Shown: piece by piece, positions 1-9,249 of the stretch
Layout: the number at the start of each line of letters is the position of its first letter
How positions within the stretch are numbered: position 1 is the first letter of the stretch
NCBI GenBank assembly: GCA_016212515.1
Contig: JACRFZ010000029.1
Span: forward strand, 62,001-126,000
DNA: 64,000 bases
Direction of reading: 5' to 3'
Source: Candidatus Melainabacteria bacterium
Lineage (GTDB): Bacteria > Cyanobacteriota > Vampirovibrionia > Obscuribacterales > Obscuribacteraceae
Program-made: the position numbers and the translations under genes
The notes under the pieces: generated by a model
The model's input: the letters and a program-made list of their open reading frames with translations, nothing else
Database searches by the model: none
Told to the model about the DNA's origin: nothing

Positions 1-409
1 GATGGAAGTACTCTTCATAAAGTTTCTCGCCGCAGTTCTGGCAAAACCAGACGAAACCGTCCTGTTCTCCTTCCTGACGCTTCTTCTCGATCACCAGACC
101 GACAGTTTTTTCCGGCCTCTGGGGGCTGTGTGGCACACCGGGCGGCAAAAGGAAGATCTCGCCTTCTTTGATAGGAACATCTTGCAGTTTGCCTTCATCG
201 AAGACCTTCAATACCATGTCGCCTTCGACCTGATAGAAGAATTCCTCGCCCTCATTCACATGGTAGTCGGTACGCTTGTTTGGTCCGCCCACAACCATGA
301 CAATAAATTCGCGGTCTTCCCAGATTAGCTTGTTACCCACAGGCGGTTTCAAGAGGTGCCGATTGTCGTCAATCCATTTCTTGAAGTTGAGGGTTGAAAG
401 TCGTCCCAC
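1..409 (-). CDS. nbaC: 3-hydroxyanthranilate 3,4-dioxygenase, C-terminus cut by window edge
   Basis: This is a cupin-fold Fe(II) dioxygenase that opens the ring of 3-hydroxyanthranilate in the kynurenine pathway (tryptophan to quinolinate/NAD or to 2-aminomuconate). The start reads [20 protein letters not shown], the hallmark opening of the family. The metal ligands are visible: His and Glu in [12 protein letters not shown] and a second His in [11 protein letters not shown]. Near the edge [13 protein letters not shown] begins the rubredoxin-like Cys pair found in bacterial and fungal members. I chose GTG at 409 because GGGAGG lies five bases upstream; an in-frame ATG at 439 has no such site. 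About 136 residues are present and roughly 35-45 are missing to the left. The family call is confident; which downstream branch it feeds cannot be seen. Confidence 0.93.
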   Translation of the reverse strand, partial: MGRLSTLNFKKWIDDNRHLLKPPVGNKLIWEDREFIVMVVGGPNKRTDYHVNEGEEFFYQVEGDMVLKVFDEGKLQDVPIKEGEIFLLPPGVPHSPQRPEKTVGLVIEKKRQEGEQDGFVWFCQNCGEKLYEEYFH

Positions 410-782
410 AAATACCTCCCGCAGCCAACACTTAACCATGACGATGTTAAGGGAAACAAAGTTCAGGAAGAGAGGCGTCCCAAGCGATGAATTATCTTGT
501 GGAAACAGCCCCAAGACCTCACGCTGTAAGTCTACAGAGCGAAAGTGCCGATCGGGGATAAATCAGATAAGCTTTATATGCACAAAAGGTGGTAGTGGCG
601 GCACTGAAGATGGCATTTTTCAGAAAAAGTCCCAGATCCGCACTGCAAAATTGCCTTGTTCGAGAGTTTTCAGGCCACCTTGGGCGGAAAAGCCAGAACA
701 GCACCGATTCAGATTGCAAATCTCTAATATGCCATGGTTTCCACTTTGCCCCCTTGCATTCCCCGGTGTTAAAAGCGGCTCT
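410..782. other. Gene-free stretch between two minus-strand genes
   Basis: The stretch separates the dioxygenase start from the 3' end of the next minus-strand gene, so it should hold the dioxygenase promoter on the minus strand. I see no convincing coding frame, RNA gene, repeat or T-tailed hairpin. The short open frames here have neither a ribosome site nor recognisable protein sequence. Confidence 0.6.
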
Positions 783-2450
783 TTACTGAATGCGCATGGG
801 CGGCATGGCAAAGTTGTAGACACTTACAACCGGCTCATAGTAAGCCTCTTCCGCGTCCAGAATGGCTTTGCCAAAGTTGGGGAAATCGCTCACTGTAGTC
901 AGGGGACTGATGGACTTGACCTTTACCATCTTTTCAAGCCCACTCCATAGTTTAGCTTCGTCGCCGGGAGCCTTGGGCAAACGAAGCAGAACCATGGCCT
1001 TACCAGGAGAGGCCGGTTGCAAGTGGGCATAGACGACGCCGCTGCGCTTGAGCAGCACATATCTGATACTGTTCATATTGCAGGCACATTGCCAATCGCC
1101 CACTATGGCTCGGCTGACATACAACTTGCCGCCAGCGGTAGCGCCACCACCGGCAGTAGCACCACCGAGAGCCTGACGAAGTGAAAAGGCCAGATCGCCG
1201 CTGTCGGCTCTGGTCAGCTCCAGACCGGCACCGGCTGCCCTGAGCGCTACTAAGTTGCCGGCGTCCATCTCCTTATTGCGCACCGACTTGAAGAGATCAG
1301 CCAGAATCTGCACCGAGCGCTGCCGTTCGCCATCAAGAAAGAGGCGCCGGGAGAGGGCCAGAGCAAAGGAAAGATTATCGGGACGACTTTTGTATGCAGC
1401 CCGAAGGTAATTTCTCGCCTCGCTGAGCCGACCCGACTCTTCCAGCCGTCTGCCCAGGGAGAGCTTGAGTGCCGCATCTTCTTCATGGAGCGGATCAGAC
1501 CGCAACCGCTTTTCAACGGCGGTTAGAAGCCTCCCGCCTGCGTCGGCAGGAAGCGATGGTACCAGTCGAACCAGGATAAGTTTGTAGGTTTCTCCGTCCA
1601 CCACAGGACTTTGCAATACCCGCGCCGCCAGAGCCGCAGCCTGGGCGCCATCCCCCCGGGCAAGCCTGGCCTGCAGTGCCTTCTCAAGGCAGAGGCTGCG
1701 CTCCTCGGCTCTACCGGGCGACCTCTGCCCCTGCTCATAACAGAACAGGGCACGGCTGTATTGCCGGAGCAGGAGATTACTGTCCCCCAATTGCAGCCAG
1801 TAGTTGCCGGGAGCGTCCTTAATTTCAGCAAGAAGACTCTGCGCTTTCTCCAATTCCACCCTGGCCTGCTGCAACTGACTGACAGACTGATCAGGCGCTT
1901 TGATTCCATCGGTCAAATCAGCCGAATAGCTGAAGGCTAGTGCCTGAGCCAGACCCATATGGGCCAGCCAGTCATGGGGAGCAAGCCTGAGGCATTCCTG
2001 ATAGAGCGGCAGCGCCTGATCGCGATCACCATAAGCACAGGTGAGAGTGGCCAGATTAGCGAGAACAACGGCATCCGTGGGGCAAAGCTCGTGGGCCTGA
2101 AGGGCCGCATCAAGGGCCTCCTGAGGACTACCGGTGAAGCGCAACACCGCAGAAAGATTGCTGAGAGCCCTGCCCCGCATGGTTTTGTTGGAAGCGGCAG
2201 CAGCAAGCTCCGACCTGGCAGCGACAAGAGCACCGGTGTAATTCCCCTGAGCGTAGAGCCCGGCAAGATTTGCAGTTTTCGAACCGGTTTTGGCCGCCAC
2301 CCCGGAGACACTTTCCGCCCCGGTCTGAGCCAGGGTTGATGAACTATCACCCATCAAAAGGCAGGCGGAGAGAGCAAGAGCAGGCAATGGCGCCCCTGGA
2401 GCCGCCATTTTTATTATCAGACTGACTTTATCCCTCAAAAAATTGGCCAT
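783..2450 (-). CDS. Exported TPR-repeat protein of unknown function
   Basis: About 555 residues. The N-terminus has a basic stretch, a hydrophobic segment and LALSAC, which could be a lipobox, followed by an alternative signal-peptidase site near STLAQ, so the protein is probably exported and perhaps lipid-anchored. The central 400 residues are TPR-like helical pairs (for example ALSNLSAVLRFTGSPQEAL and YQECLRLAPHDWLAHMGLAQ). The last 130 residues form a separate mixed domain with YVSRAIVGDWQCACNMNSIR, which I do not recognise. A longer reading to 2591 would overlap the divergent neighbour, so ATG at 2450 is preferred although no clear ribosome site precedes it. TPR proteins scaffold complexes; the partner is unknown. 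Confidence 0.8.
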   Translation of the reverse strand: MANFLRDKVSLIIKMAAPGAPLPALALSACLLMGDSSSTLAQTGAESVSGVAAKTGSKTANLAGLYAQGNYTGALVAARSELAAAASNKTMRGRALSNLSAVLRFTGSPQEALDAALQAHELCPTDAVVLANLATLTCAYGDRDQALPLYQECLRLAPHDWLAHMGLAQALAFSYSADLTDGIKAPDQSVSQLQQARVELEKAQSLLAEIKDAPGNYWLQLGDSNLLLRQYSRALFCYEQGQRSPGRAEERSLCLEKALQARLARGDGAQAAALAARVLQSPVVDGETYKLILVRLVPSLPADAGGRLLTAVEKRLRSDPLHEEDAALKLSLGRRLEESGRLSEARNYLRAAYKSRPDNLSFALALSRRLFLDGERQRSVQILADLFKSVRNKEMDAGNLVALRAAGAGLELTRADSGDLAFSLRQALGGATAGGGATAGGKLYVSRAIVGDWQCACNMNSIRYVLLKRSGVVYAHLQPASPGKAMVLLRLPKAPGDEAKLWSGLEKMVKVKSISPLTTVSDFPNFGKAILDAEEAYYEPVVSVYNFAMPPMRIQ

Positions 2451-2529
2451 GCCGGGGCTTACCTTGACTTGTGTTGAACTAGCAAAATAGTGGGAAGATA
2501 ATAGAACACCTAATATCACCTCGTTCAAA

Positions 2530-5442
2530 GTGAAGCATAAATTGCCAAGCACTGAAGAAATCGAACGACTGAGCCAGCTTATCAAGGACAATCGACTAAG
2601 CGAAGCCTACAATCAACTTCGCGCCAAGCTGATTGCTGCTGAGCCCATGTCTTCTCATGCACTTTCCGTCACCTGCGGGCTGATCAAAGCCCTTTCCCTT
2701 TCAGGCAACTTTAAGGCATCAGACGAACTTCTGGAAAAATCCTTGAAGGTTTGTACACCCAAAGACGACCATTACTATCTCAATTTGTCTGAGGAATTAA
2801 TCGAGCAATCGGAGTTCAACCCCCTCAGTAAGCATGAGAATTCCGCCCGGCACGACAAACTCTTCGATCAGGCGCTGCGTATTAGAAAAGACCTTGTGGG
2901 AGCAGACCTGCCGGCCGCCGAACTGATCATTGATTCTATTTTTACCAACTTACAAAAAGCCAGACAAGCAGCCGCCGCAGCCCTCACCGCAGAAGCAGCC
3001 GGTCGCCTCACTCGCTGTCGACAACTGATGAGCGAGTTGGAAGGTCTGATGGAACACCTGCCTCATCCACCCAGTGTGCTGGTGGCGAGAGTATCGACCT
3101 TGCAATCTTTCTTCGAACAATCGGCGGGGAAGAAAGAAGTGGCCAGAAACGCCTATCTGCGTGCGCTGGACGCCTTCGGCAACGCCCAGAAAGAGGGCGT
3201 GCTGGAGCGCTCCGACATTTTTGAAATGTTCCTTGAACAAAATCAGCTCTACAACCTCAATACTGAGCAGCGCGTCGCCTTTGAAAAGCTCAAGAAAGCT
3301 AAACTGGCGGCCCGCAAAAATCAAACCATGCACAAGATCAAAGCTTTTCCGAGCGCCGATCATATACAAGAAATTATGCAGCGGGCGGCGGGGAAGCCGG
3401 GAAAGACCTTTTTCCTCACCTCTCTGGGCTTCCTCGGCTCGCAGTCGTTGACGGTTTCAGTCATTTGCCATAAAGACTCCGGCGATATGACCTTCACCAT
3501 CGAACCATCCACCGAGAGCGGCGGTCGAGGCGAAAAACTGATAATCAACACGGTGGATGCCCAGGAGGTACTGCGCCACATCAAAGACCTCTGGAAGGCC
3601 ATGCAGTCTAAACCGTCAGCCTTCGGCGTGTCCGCTCTGGCCGGCATGAGTACAGACTTCCTGTTATCCCCAAATCAGGCGACCGCCCAGCAAATGCAGG
3701 GCGGCTTCGGCGCAGCAGGCACAACGCAGACGCCCAGCTCTTCCCACTCCGGCCCGGCATTTACTTCGCCCAGCTCTTCCCACTCCGGTCCGGCATTCAC
3801 TTCGCCCAGTTCTTCTCACTCCGGTCCGGCATTCACTTCGCCCAGCTCTTCTCACTCCGGCCCGGCATTTACTTCGCCCAGTTCTTCTCACTCCGGTCCG
3901 GCATTTACTTCGCCCAGTTCTTCCCACTCCGGTCCGGCATTTACTTCGCCCAGTTCTTCCCACTCCGGTCCGGCGTTCAATGACTCTTCCCCTAATAATT
4001 CCTTTTCGGGGCCGGCCTTTTCCAAGTCAGACTCCGGTTCGAATTTCGACAGCGGCTCCGGCTCACCTTTCGAGACCAGGTCAAGCACCGGCAACGCCTC
4101 CGTCTCCGGCACATTCTCCAGCAACAGCTCCCTTTCCGCCAACCAATCACAGGGCTCGGTACCGGCCATGGGCAACCCCAACCGCTCCCAAAGCGGCATG
4201 GACAGCCATCGGACTCAGGGTCCACCCATGGGCTATGCCGCCCACGCTGAAAACCGCCACCGGGAAACCCTGGTGTTCGAGGGCAATCTGAAAACCATGC
4301 CCAGTCTCGGACTCTTGCAGACCATCGCCCTCAACAACAATTCAGGGGTGCTGGAAGTGAGCGGCAAAGACGGCATTCTCTCCATCTTTTTTGATGGCGG
4401 CAAACCAGTGCATGCCTCATCTCTGAGAGACAGCGGCATCGACGTGCTCTACGAATTCGTCATGCAAGAGGAAGGCTGGTTCCGCTTCCTACCGGAACAC
4501 CGCCCCTCCATCGTCAGCATCAAGATCAGGCTTGAATCGTTTCTTCTTGATGCTGCCTCGCTCTTCGATGAGAACAAGTATCTCAAGTCGCTGGGCTTAA
4601 CCATGTACTCAGGGCTTTTTGCAAAAGAGTTCTGCTCCGACAAAGACGAATTCAAGGAAATGCTGGCAGAACGCGGCATGGAACTGGAAAACGATATGTG
4701 GGATCTGTACATCGCCCTTTGCGAAAACCCCATCGTCGCCGATGCCGTCGAACTGGCAGACCTGACCAAGAGGCAATGGTTGCATGCCCTTTACCGGCTT
4801 GTACAAAGCGGCATCGTCACAATCTCCAACGAAGGCATGGACGATGAGGATATCACGGCCAGACTGACCACCAAATGGTCTTACAACAAGAGAGAAGCCG
4901 AGCAGTTCGCCGCCGGGCTCTCAGACACTCGCACCGGTCTTTTGCGCTTTGAGTTTCTCATCTGGCTCATTGAAAAGGAATTCGAAAGAGCCCGCACCCA
5001 GATGTGGCCCTTGAGCATAGTCATTTTGGAAGTAAGAAAAAATGGGCAGTTGCCCAGCAATTTATCCGCAGAAGATAGGGAAGTCTTGCACACCACCCTG
5101 GCCCAGATCGCGGAAACGAAGCGCTCCATCGACTGGTTCGCACACTTTGAAGATGAATACTTCGCGCTCCTGATGCCGGGTCTCGATAGTAACCTGGCCG
5201 CCATGTTCGCTTCCAATTTTACAGATGTCTGCGCCCGCAATCTGGGCAAGCTGAGAGAAGGGCAATCAGACTGGGAGTACAGCTTCGGCATCGCCAGCGT
5301 GCCCGGCGACACTCTGGAATGGCAAAAGATGGTTGGTTTCGCGCAGGAAGCACAGCGCAAAGCCCGCGTCAGTCGCAAAGGTTTCGAGACCCATAGCGGA
5401 CAGAAAGCACCCACGGAATCCACAAATGTGTCCGGCCACTGA
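2530..5442 (+). CDS. TPR / Ser-rich repeat / PATAN (DUF4388) / degenerate GGDEF protein
   Basis: A 970-residue cytoplasmic protein with four parts. Residues 1-270 are helical and TPR-like. Residues about 400-500 are low-complexity linker made of seven copies of a 12-residue Ser/Pro unit. Residues about 578-670 form a PATAN/DUF4388 domain (GNLKTMPSLGLLQTIALNN, GVLEVSGKDGILSIFFDGG), a module common in signalling proteins of cyanobacteria and myxobacteria. The C-terminal 180 residues have the fold pattern of a diguanylate cyclase, but the signature loop reads HFEDEYFALLMPG instead of GG(D/E)EF, so catalysis is unlikely. The start is GTG, 79 bases from the divergent TPR gene. The likely role is a signalling scaffold; the exact role is unknown. 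Confidence 0.85.
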   Translation: MKHKLPSTEEIERLSQLIKDNRLSEAYNQLRAKLIAAEPMSSHALSVTCGLIKALSLSGNFKASDELLEKSLKVCTPKDDHYYLNLSEELIEQSEFNPLSKHENSARHDKLFDQALRIRKDLVGADLPAAELIIDSIFTNLQKARQAAAAALTAEAAGRLTRCRQLMSELEGLMEHLPHPPSVLVARVSTLQSFFEQSAGKKEVARNAYLRALDAFGNAQKEGVLERSDIFEMFLEQNQLYNLNTEQRVAFEKLKKAKLAARKNQTMHKIKAFPSADHIQEIMQRAAGKPGKTFFLTSLGFLGSQSLTVSVICHKDSGDMTFTIEPSTESGGRGEKLIINTVDAQEVLRHIKDLWKAMQSKPSAFGVSALAGMSTDFLLSPNQATAQQMQGGFGAAGTTQTPSSSHSGPAFTSPSSSHSGPAFTSPSSSHSGPAFTSPSSSHSGPAFTSPSSSHSGPAFTSPSSSHSGPAFTSPSSSHSGPAFNDSSPNNSFSGPAFSKSDSGSNFDSGSGSPFETRSSTGNASVSGTFSSNSSLSANQSQGSVPAMGNPNRSQSGMDSHRTQGPPMGYAAHAENRHRETLVFEGNLKTMPSLGLLQTIALNNNSGVLEVSGKDGILSIFFDGGKPVHASSLRDSGIDVLYEFVMQEEGWFRFLPEHRPSIVSIKIRLESFLLDAASLFDENKYLKSLGLTMYSGLFAKEFCSDKDEFKEMLAERGMELENDMWDLYIALCENPIVADAVELADLTKRQWLHALYRLVQSGIVTISNEGMDDEDITARLTTKWSYNKREAEQFAAGLSDTRTGLLRFEFLIWLIEKEFERARTQMWPLSIVILEVRKNGQLPSNLSAEDREVLHTTLAQIAETKRSIDWFAHFEDEYFALLMPGLDSNLAAMFASNFTDVCARNLGKLREGQSDWEYSFGIASVPGDTLEWQKMVGFAQEAQRKARVSRKGFETHSGQKAPTESTNVSGH
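3733..3984 (+). repeat. Seven in-frame 36-bp tandem repeats
   Basis: Seven consecutive 36-bp units encode PSSSHSGPAFTS. They differ almost only at synonymous positions (agc/agt, ttc/tcc, ggc/ggt), and the last unit degenerates after SGPAF. Two looser copies of SGPAF follow. Such arrays commonly change copy number between strains. Confidence 0.95.
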
Positions 5443-5443
5443 G

Positions 5444-5893
5444 ATGGGCGCAAAAGATCCCGGCAAAACGGAATCCGATTCAGCAAAAACGCTTGTGTTG
5501 CGTTTGAAGCCGGGCGAAGAAATCTTCCAGGCTATAGAAGCGCTCTTGGCAGACGAACAGGTGCAGGCCGGCGTCATCACTTCTCTTGTTGGTAGTCTTA
5601 AGACGGCCCATCTGCGTTTTGCCGACGCTCCGGAGGGAACCATGCTGAGCGGTCCTTTCGAAATAATTTCCTGTACGGGAGTGGTGGCCCTATCGGGCAG
5701 CCACATCCACATTGGTATCGCCGATGGTGCCGGACAATGCCGCGGCGGACACTTGCTACCCGGCAGCCTTGTCTACACCACGGTCGAACTGGTAGTACAA
5801 AATCTTTCACAAGAATGGTGCTTCGAAAGAAAGCCCTGCCCGCTTTCCGGTTACGAAGAACTGGCAGCCAAGCGAAAGCAGCAGCAGCCATAA
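5444..5893 (+). CDS. PPC/DUF296-domain DNA-binding-like protein
   Basis: About 149 residues, almost entirely one PPC (DUF296) domain. The domain's core is plain: LRLKPGEEIFQAIEALLADE, VITSLVGSLKTAHLRFA and the metal-site motif SGSHIHIGIADGAG followed by CRGGHLLPG. In plants this domain follows AT-hooks and forms trimers; stand-alone bacterial copies are common, often called 'DNA-binding protein', with unknown function. No AT-hook is present here. The ATG at 5444 starts two bases after the stop of the large upstream gene, so the two are probably cotranscribed. An in-frame ATG at 5426, inside the upstream gene, is possible. Confidence 0.88.
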   Translation: MGAKDPGKTESDSAKTLVLRLKPGEEIFQAIEALLADEQVQAGVITSLVGSLKTAHLRFADAPEGTMLSGPFEIISCTGVVALSGSHIHIGIADGAGQCRGGHLLPGSLVYTTVELVVQNLSQEWCFERKPCPLSGYEELAAKRKQQQP

Positions 5894-6042
5894 AGACGGG
5901 AAGCAAGCCCGGCTCTATACGCCGAGCAGCGAGGCGCTGCCACCCAGCATATGCGACACATATGCTCACTTCTTAAATGTGCGGTTACACATTCAAGCTG
6001 ACTGAAAAGGCAGTAAACTTATTGCCAACAGGAGGCTCGATA

Positions 6043-7896
6043 TTGCATACCACCAATTTAAGCACCGAAGAAACTCTCTCCAAAGTCTTTGGTCTCACTA
6101 AACTGCGTGAAAAGCAGAGCGAGTCTATCGCCCTCACCCTGGCAGGCAAGCACACTCTCAATCTCCTACCTACGGGCTACGGAAAGTCCCTTTGCTACCA
6201 GCTTCCCAGCCAGCTTTTGCCTGGTGTGACCCTGGTAATTTCGCCGCTCATCGCTCTCATGGAAGATCAGATCAGCGGACTGAGGAAGCGCGGCATCACC
6301 AACGCCACTGTGCTGAATAGCTCAGTGCATCCGGAAGAACTGGAAGAACGCATAGCAATGGTGCGCTCGGGTCATTACAAACTGGTTTACGTGGCACCGG
6401 AAAGACTGGATTCTCCTCGTTTTCGGGCCCTCCTTCAGAGTATCAAAGTTTCCCTTTTGGTCATAGACGAAGCCCATTGCATCAGCCAGTGGGGTCATGA
6501 TTTTCGCCCGCAGTACAGGCATATGAAGTCGCTCATCGCCCTGCTGCCGGATTCCACAGTTATGGCACTGACAGCCACTGCCACACCCAAGGTTCAGAAG
6601 GACATCATCACCAACCTCGGTCTCAATATGGAGGTGGTGAAAGGTGACTTCGACCGCCCTAACTTAATTTTGGAAGTGGAAAAATGCGACAATCCGGCCG
6701 ACAAAGACAGGCATCTCTTTGCCCGACTGAAGCATGATCCGGCCGGTCATGGCGGCAGCGCCATCGTCTACGTCAGCAGCCGCAAAGAAGCAGAAGCACT
6801 CTCTAAGCGTCTGAACGGCGAAGGCATCAAAGCCGCCTTTTACCACGCCGGTTTACCGGCACCGATGCGCAAAGCAACCCAGAAGCGTTTTGAAGATGAT
6901 CTGGTAAAGGTAATCGTCTGTACAGTGGCCTTCGGTATGGGCGTAGACAAAGCCAATATTCGCAAAGTAGTGCACTACAATTTGCCCCCTTCCCTGGAAA
7001 ACTACTATCAGGAAGCCGGACGGGCCGGGCGCGACGGACAACCGGCCACCTGCACCTTGCTTTACCAGCCCAAAGACATCTACACCCAGCGCTGGCTGAC
7101 GAAGATGAACTATCCTACCGAAAAGCAAATCTTCGAAGTGTACGAATTTCTGCGCCTCAGCCAGGGTAGCCCGGTCAGACCGTCCGCCATACTGGAAGCA
7201 GTGCCGGACATCAAGGAAACACCGCTGCACTCCACCCTCGATCTCTTCAACCAACTGGGCTTGCTAACCCTCAGCCCGGGCGGCATTACACTCAAAACAA
7301 TCCCTTCCTATTTAGATACATCCATCCTCACCCGTCGCAAGGAACAAGACGAAGACAGGCTGGAGCGCATGATTTCCTACGCCCTGACGCCACTCTGCCG
7401 AAGGCGCACCATCCTGGGATATTTCGGACAGGCCCTGGTAAACGACTGCAGCGGCTGCGATATCTGCCACCCGCATTTGAGAATGACCTTCAGCCCCACC
7501 CCCAGCCGAGCCCACCGGGCCGTCAACCCGGAAAGAGAAACCATCAAGAAAGCCAGACAGGCCCTTGCCGCCAGGCAGTTCGACCAGGATGGTTTCATTA
7601 GCGCAGCCGATGCCGCCAATATCAAAAGTCAGGCCGGCAAAGGCGATAATCTCAGTCAGGCCATAGTCAGCCTCACCACACAACTGAAAGGTCAGGTAGG
7701 ACGCACCACGGTGGCCTCCATCCTGGCTGGAAGCAAAGCCAAAAAACTTGCCGACAAGGGTTTCGACAAACTCTCGCTCTATGGCGCCTGCGCCCATCGC
7801 AATCAGGACACGATCTTGGAAGCCATCGATGCACTCATCGAAGAAGGTCACCTGCGCGTCATCCCCGGCATGTATCCCAAACTTACAATTGCCTGA
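6043..7896 (+). CDS. recQ: ATP-dependent DNA helicase RecQ
   Basis: A superfamily-2 3'-5' helicase used in recombinational repair. The motifs appear in order: motif 0 LREKQSESI, Walker A LLPTGYGKS (about residue 42-49), DEAH box VIDEAHCISQWGHDFRPQY (about 140-158), motif III MALTATATP, motifs V and VI with QEAGRAGRDG. The RecQ zinc module follows as CRRRTILGYFG...CSGCDIC. After this comes a winged-helix region and a helical C-terminus (ILEAIDALIEEGHLRVI), but no clear HRDC domain, so it is of the shorter kind at about 617 residues. The start is TTG at 6043, supported by AGGAGG at 6030-6035; a more upstream ATG at 5977 has no such site. Confidence 0.96.
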   Translation: MHTTNLSTEETLSKVFGLTKLREKQSESIALTLAGKHTLNLLPTGYGKSLCYQLPSQLLPGVTLVISPLIALMEDQISGLRKRGITNATVLNSSVHPEELEERIAMVRSGHYKLVYVAPERLDSPRFRALLQSIKVSLLVIDEAHCISQWGHDFRPQYRHMKSLIALLPDSTVMALTATATPKVQKDIITNLGLNMEVVKGDFDRPNLILEVEKCDNPADKDRHLFARLKHDPAGHGGSAIVYVSSRKEAEALSKRLNGEGIKAAFYHAGLPAPMRKATQKRFEDDLVKVIVCTVAFGMGVDKANIRKVVHYNLPPSLENYYQEAGRAGRDGQPATCTLLYQPKDIYTQRWLTKMNYPTEKQIFEVYEFLRLSQGSPVRPSAILEAVPDIKETPLHSTLDLFNQLGLLTLSPGGITLKTIPSYLDTSILTRRKEQDEDRLERMISYALTPLCRRRTILGYFGQALVNDCSGCDICHPHLRMTFSPTPSRAHRAVNPERETIKKARQALAARQFDQDGFISAADAANIKSQAGKGDNLSQAIVSLTTQLKGQVGRTTVASILAGSKAKKLADKGFDKLSLYGACAHRNQDTILEAIDALIEEGHLRVIPGMYPKLTIA

Positions 7897-8226
7897 GAGC
7901 CGGGTCTGGACAATTGAAACTTGAGCTTCGGGCCAATTGCGCCGGCAATTGAGCTGCAAAAGCGCAATTCGGCCATAAGTATGATTACCCCCAGGAAGAA
8001 AACCTTCTAGACGGTAAGCATTGACAACCGGCGCCGCCTCACGCCTTCAGACCGACGCCTGGGGCAAGCCCGCGCCAGGCCGCGAAAGCCCTTCGGCAAC
8101 GCCTCACCAATGAGTGGTATACAAAAATACTCCACCTTGAGATGGATTCCACCTGCGGGAAGCCGTAGATATCATCGAAATATCGTCTCAAATTACGACG
8201 CTACTTTGTCCCTTACTTCCAGCCGG
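7897..8226. other. Gene-free stretch with CAATTG palindrome hairpin
   Basis: Four CAATTG hexamers fall within about 70 bases spanning the recQ end. Two of them build a perfect 7-bp hairpin at 7934-7951 (CAATTGC, loop GCCG, GCAATTG). It may end recQ transcription, but there is no T-run. The remainder is GC-rich and shows no coding character. Confidence 0.55.
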
Positions 8227-8505
8227 ATGGTGGATACTATGCCCGAAGACCAAAACCGAAACAATGAGCCGAAGCTCCCGTCCGTCCTCTATATGTGGAC
8301 ACCAGTGCTGGCATTTGTGGTAATCGGCATCTATTCCGCCCTCGACTTTCAGGCTCGAACCAATCTGCTTGATGCCCATATCAAGACCATAGAAACCGTA
8401 GCGGCGTTTTTCTGGGCCGGTATCCTGGGAGCGCTCATGACCGCCTTCGCTCTACTATTTGTAGAACTGACGGTTCGCGATACCTTCCGACTCCTCCACA
8501 AGTAA
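8227..8505 (+). CDS. Small two-helix membrane protein, unknown
   Basis: About 92 residues. A short polar, Asn-rich head (MPEDQNRNNEPKLP) is followed by two hydrophobic helices (SVLYMWTPVLAFVVIGIYSA and a second reaching GALMTAFALLFVELTV) and a short basic tail. The start is uncertain: ATG 8227 or ATG 8239, the latter preceded by GGTGGA. I recognise no family. A terminator-like hairpin follows the gene. Confidence 0.6.
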   Translation: MVDTMPEDQNRNNEPKLPSVLYMWTPVLAFVVIGIYSALDFQARTNLLDAHIKTIETVAAFFWAGILGALMTAFALLFVELTVRDTFRLLHK

Positions 8506-8538
8506 ATCCCAAGTAGACCATAAGCACGCTAAACTCCT

Positions 8539-8577
8539 CACCGCCGCCTTGTTTGCAGGGTGGCGGTGTTATTATTA
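8539..8577 (+). terminator. Putative terminator
   Basis: CACCGCC at 8539-8545 pairs with GGCGGTG at 8562-8568 and is followed by TTATTATTA. The loop is long (16 bases) and the tail is only T-rich, so this is moderate evidence. Confidence 0.45.
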
Positions 8578-8613
8578 GAGAACCAAACAGTTTCAGGTTC
8601 CGGAGAATAGAAA

Positions 8614-9249
8614 TTGGCGTCTCAAGAAAGCGATTCGGCAAAAATGGCCAGGCTGGCCTATGAAGAAATGGAACGCAAGTTCCAGGACTTACTGAGTCCG
8701 GAAAACCAGGAGCGAGCGAGAGTTCATCTGGAAGGCGCCCGCCAATCTTTGAGCAATATTGCCCAAAAGGGCAAAGAAGGACTGCAACTAGCCATAGATC
8801 TAGTTAGCGAACTGACCCGCGAACTCACCGAAGTGGAAGAGTTCAACGTCAAACCCAAATCCAAATCCGAATCCACACAAAATGCCGAACTTGAAATCGA
8901 CATCAAGATCAAAAAAGAAAAGGAACTCCCCATAAAAACCGCGGTGGCACCGCTGGTGGAAATGGAAGCAGTAATAGTTGGAAAACGCATTCACTTTCAA
9001 TCAATCATAGACAAGAGCAAAAACGGACTGCGTTGCAATTTCAATGAGGGCTTCGCCCTGCGCCTGAAAACCCCGCTCGGCAAGCACACAATTGCCATAA
9101 AGGGCACCGCCATACTCAGGCGAGACGAAAACAAACAGATTGTATTGGAAACACCACTGACGATTCCGGGCACTCAGACGGAAGTTTCGGTAAGTATCCC
9201 GATCAAGCAACTCTTGCATGAAGCCGGCAAGAAGTCATGGCTGGGCTGA
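8614..9249 (+). CDS. Hypothetical protein, helical N-terminus and beta-rich C-terminus
   Basis: 211 residues, no signal peptide. The first 75 residues are charged and helical (EEMERKFQDLLSPENQERAR and a following amphipathic segment). A Lys/Ser linker (KPKSKSES) leads to a beta-rich second half (VGKRIHFQSIIDKSKNGLRC, LKTPLGKHTIAIKGTAILRR) that may be a small sandwich domain. The start is TTG at 8614 with GGAG about eight bases upstream. The 3' end overlaps the next gene by 13 bases, which implies translational coupling with the TPR lipoprotein. I do not recognise the family. Confidence 0.7.
   Translation: MASQESDSAKMARLAYEEMERKFQDLLSPENQERARVHLEGARQSLSNIAQKGKEGLQLAIDLVSELTRELTEVEEFNVKPKSKSESTQNAELEIDIKIKKEKELPIKTAVAPLVEMEAVIVGKRIHFQSIIDKSKNGLRCNFNEGFALRLKTPLGKHTIAIKGTAILRRDENKQIVLETPLTIPGTQTEVSVSIPIKQLLHEAGKKSWLG

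Noticed and set aside
2451-2591. Extended N-terminus of the first TPR protein
   Set aside because: It would overlap the divergent GTG-started gene and place non-signal sequence before a clear export signal.
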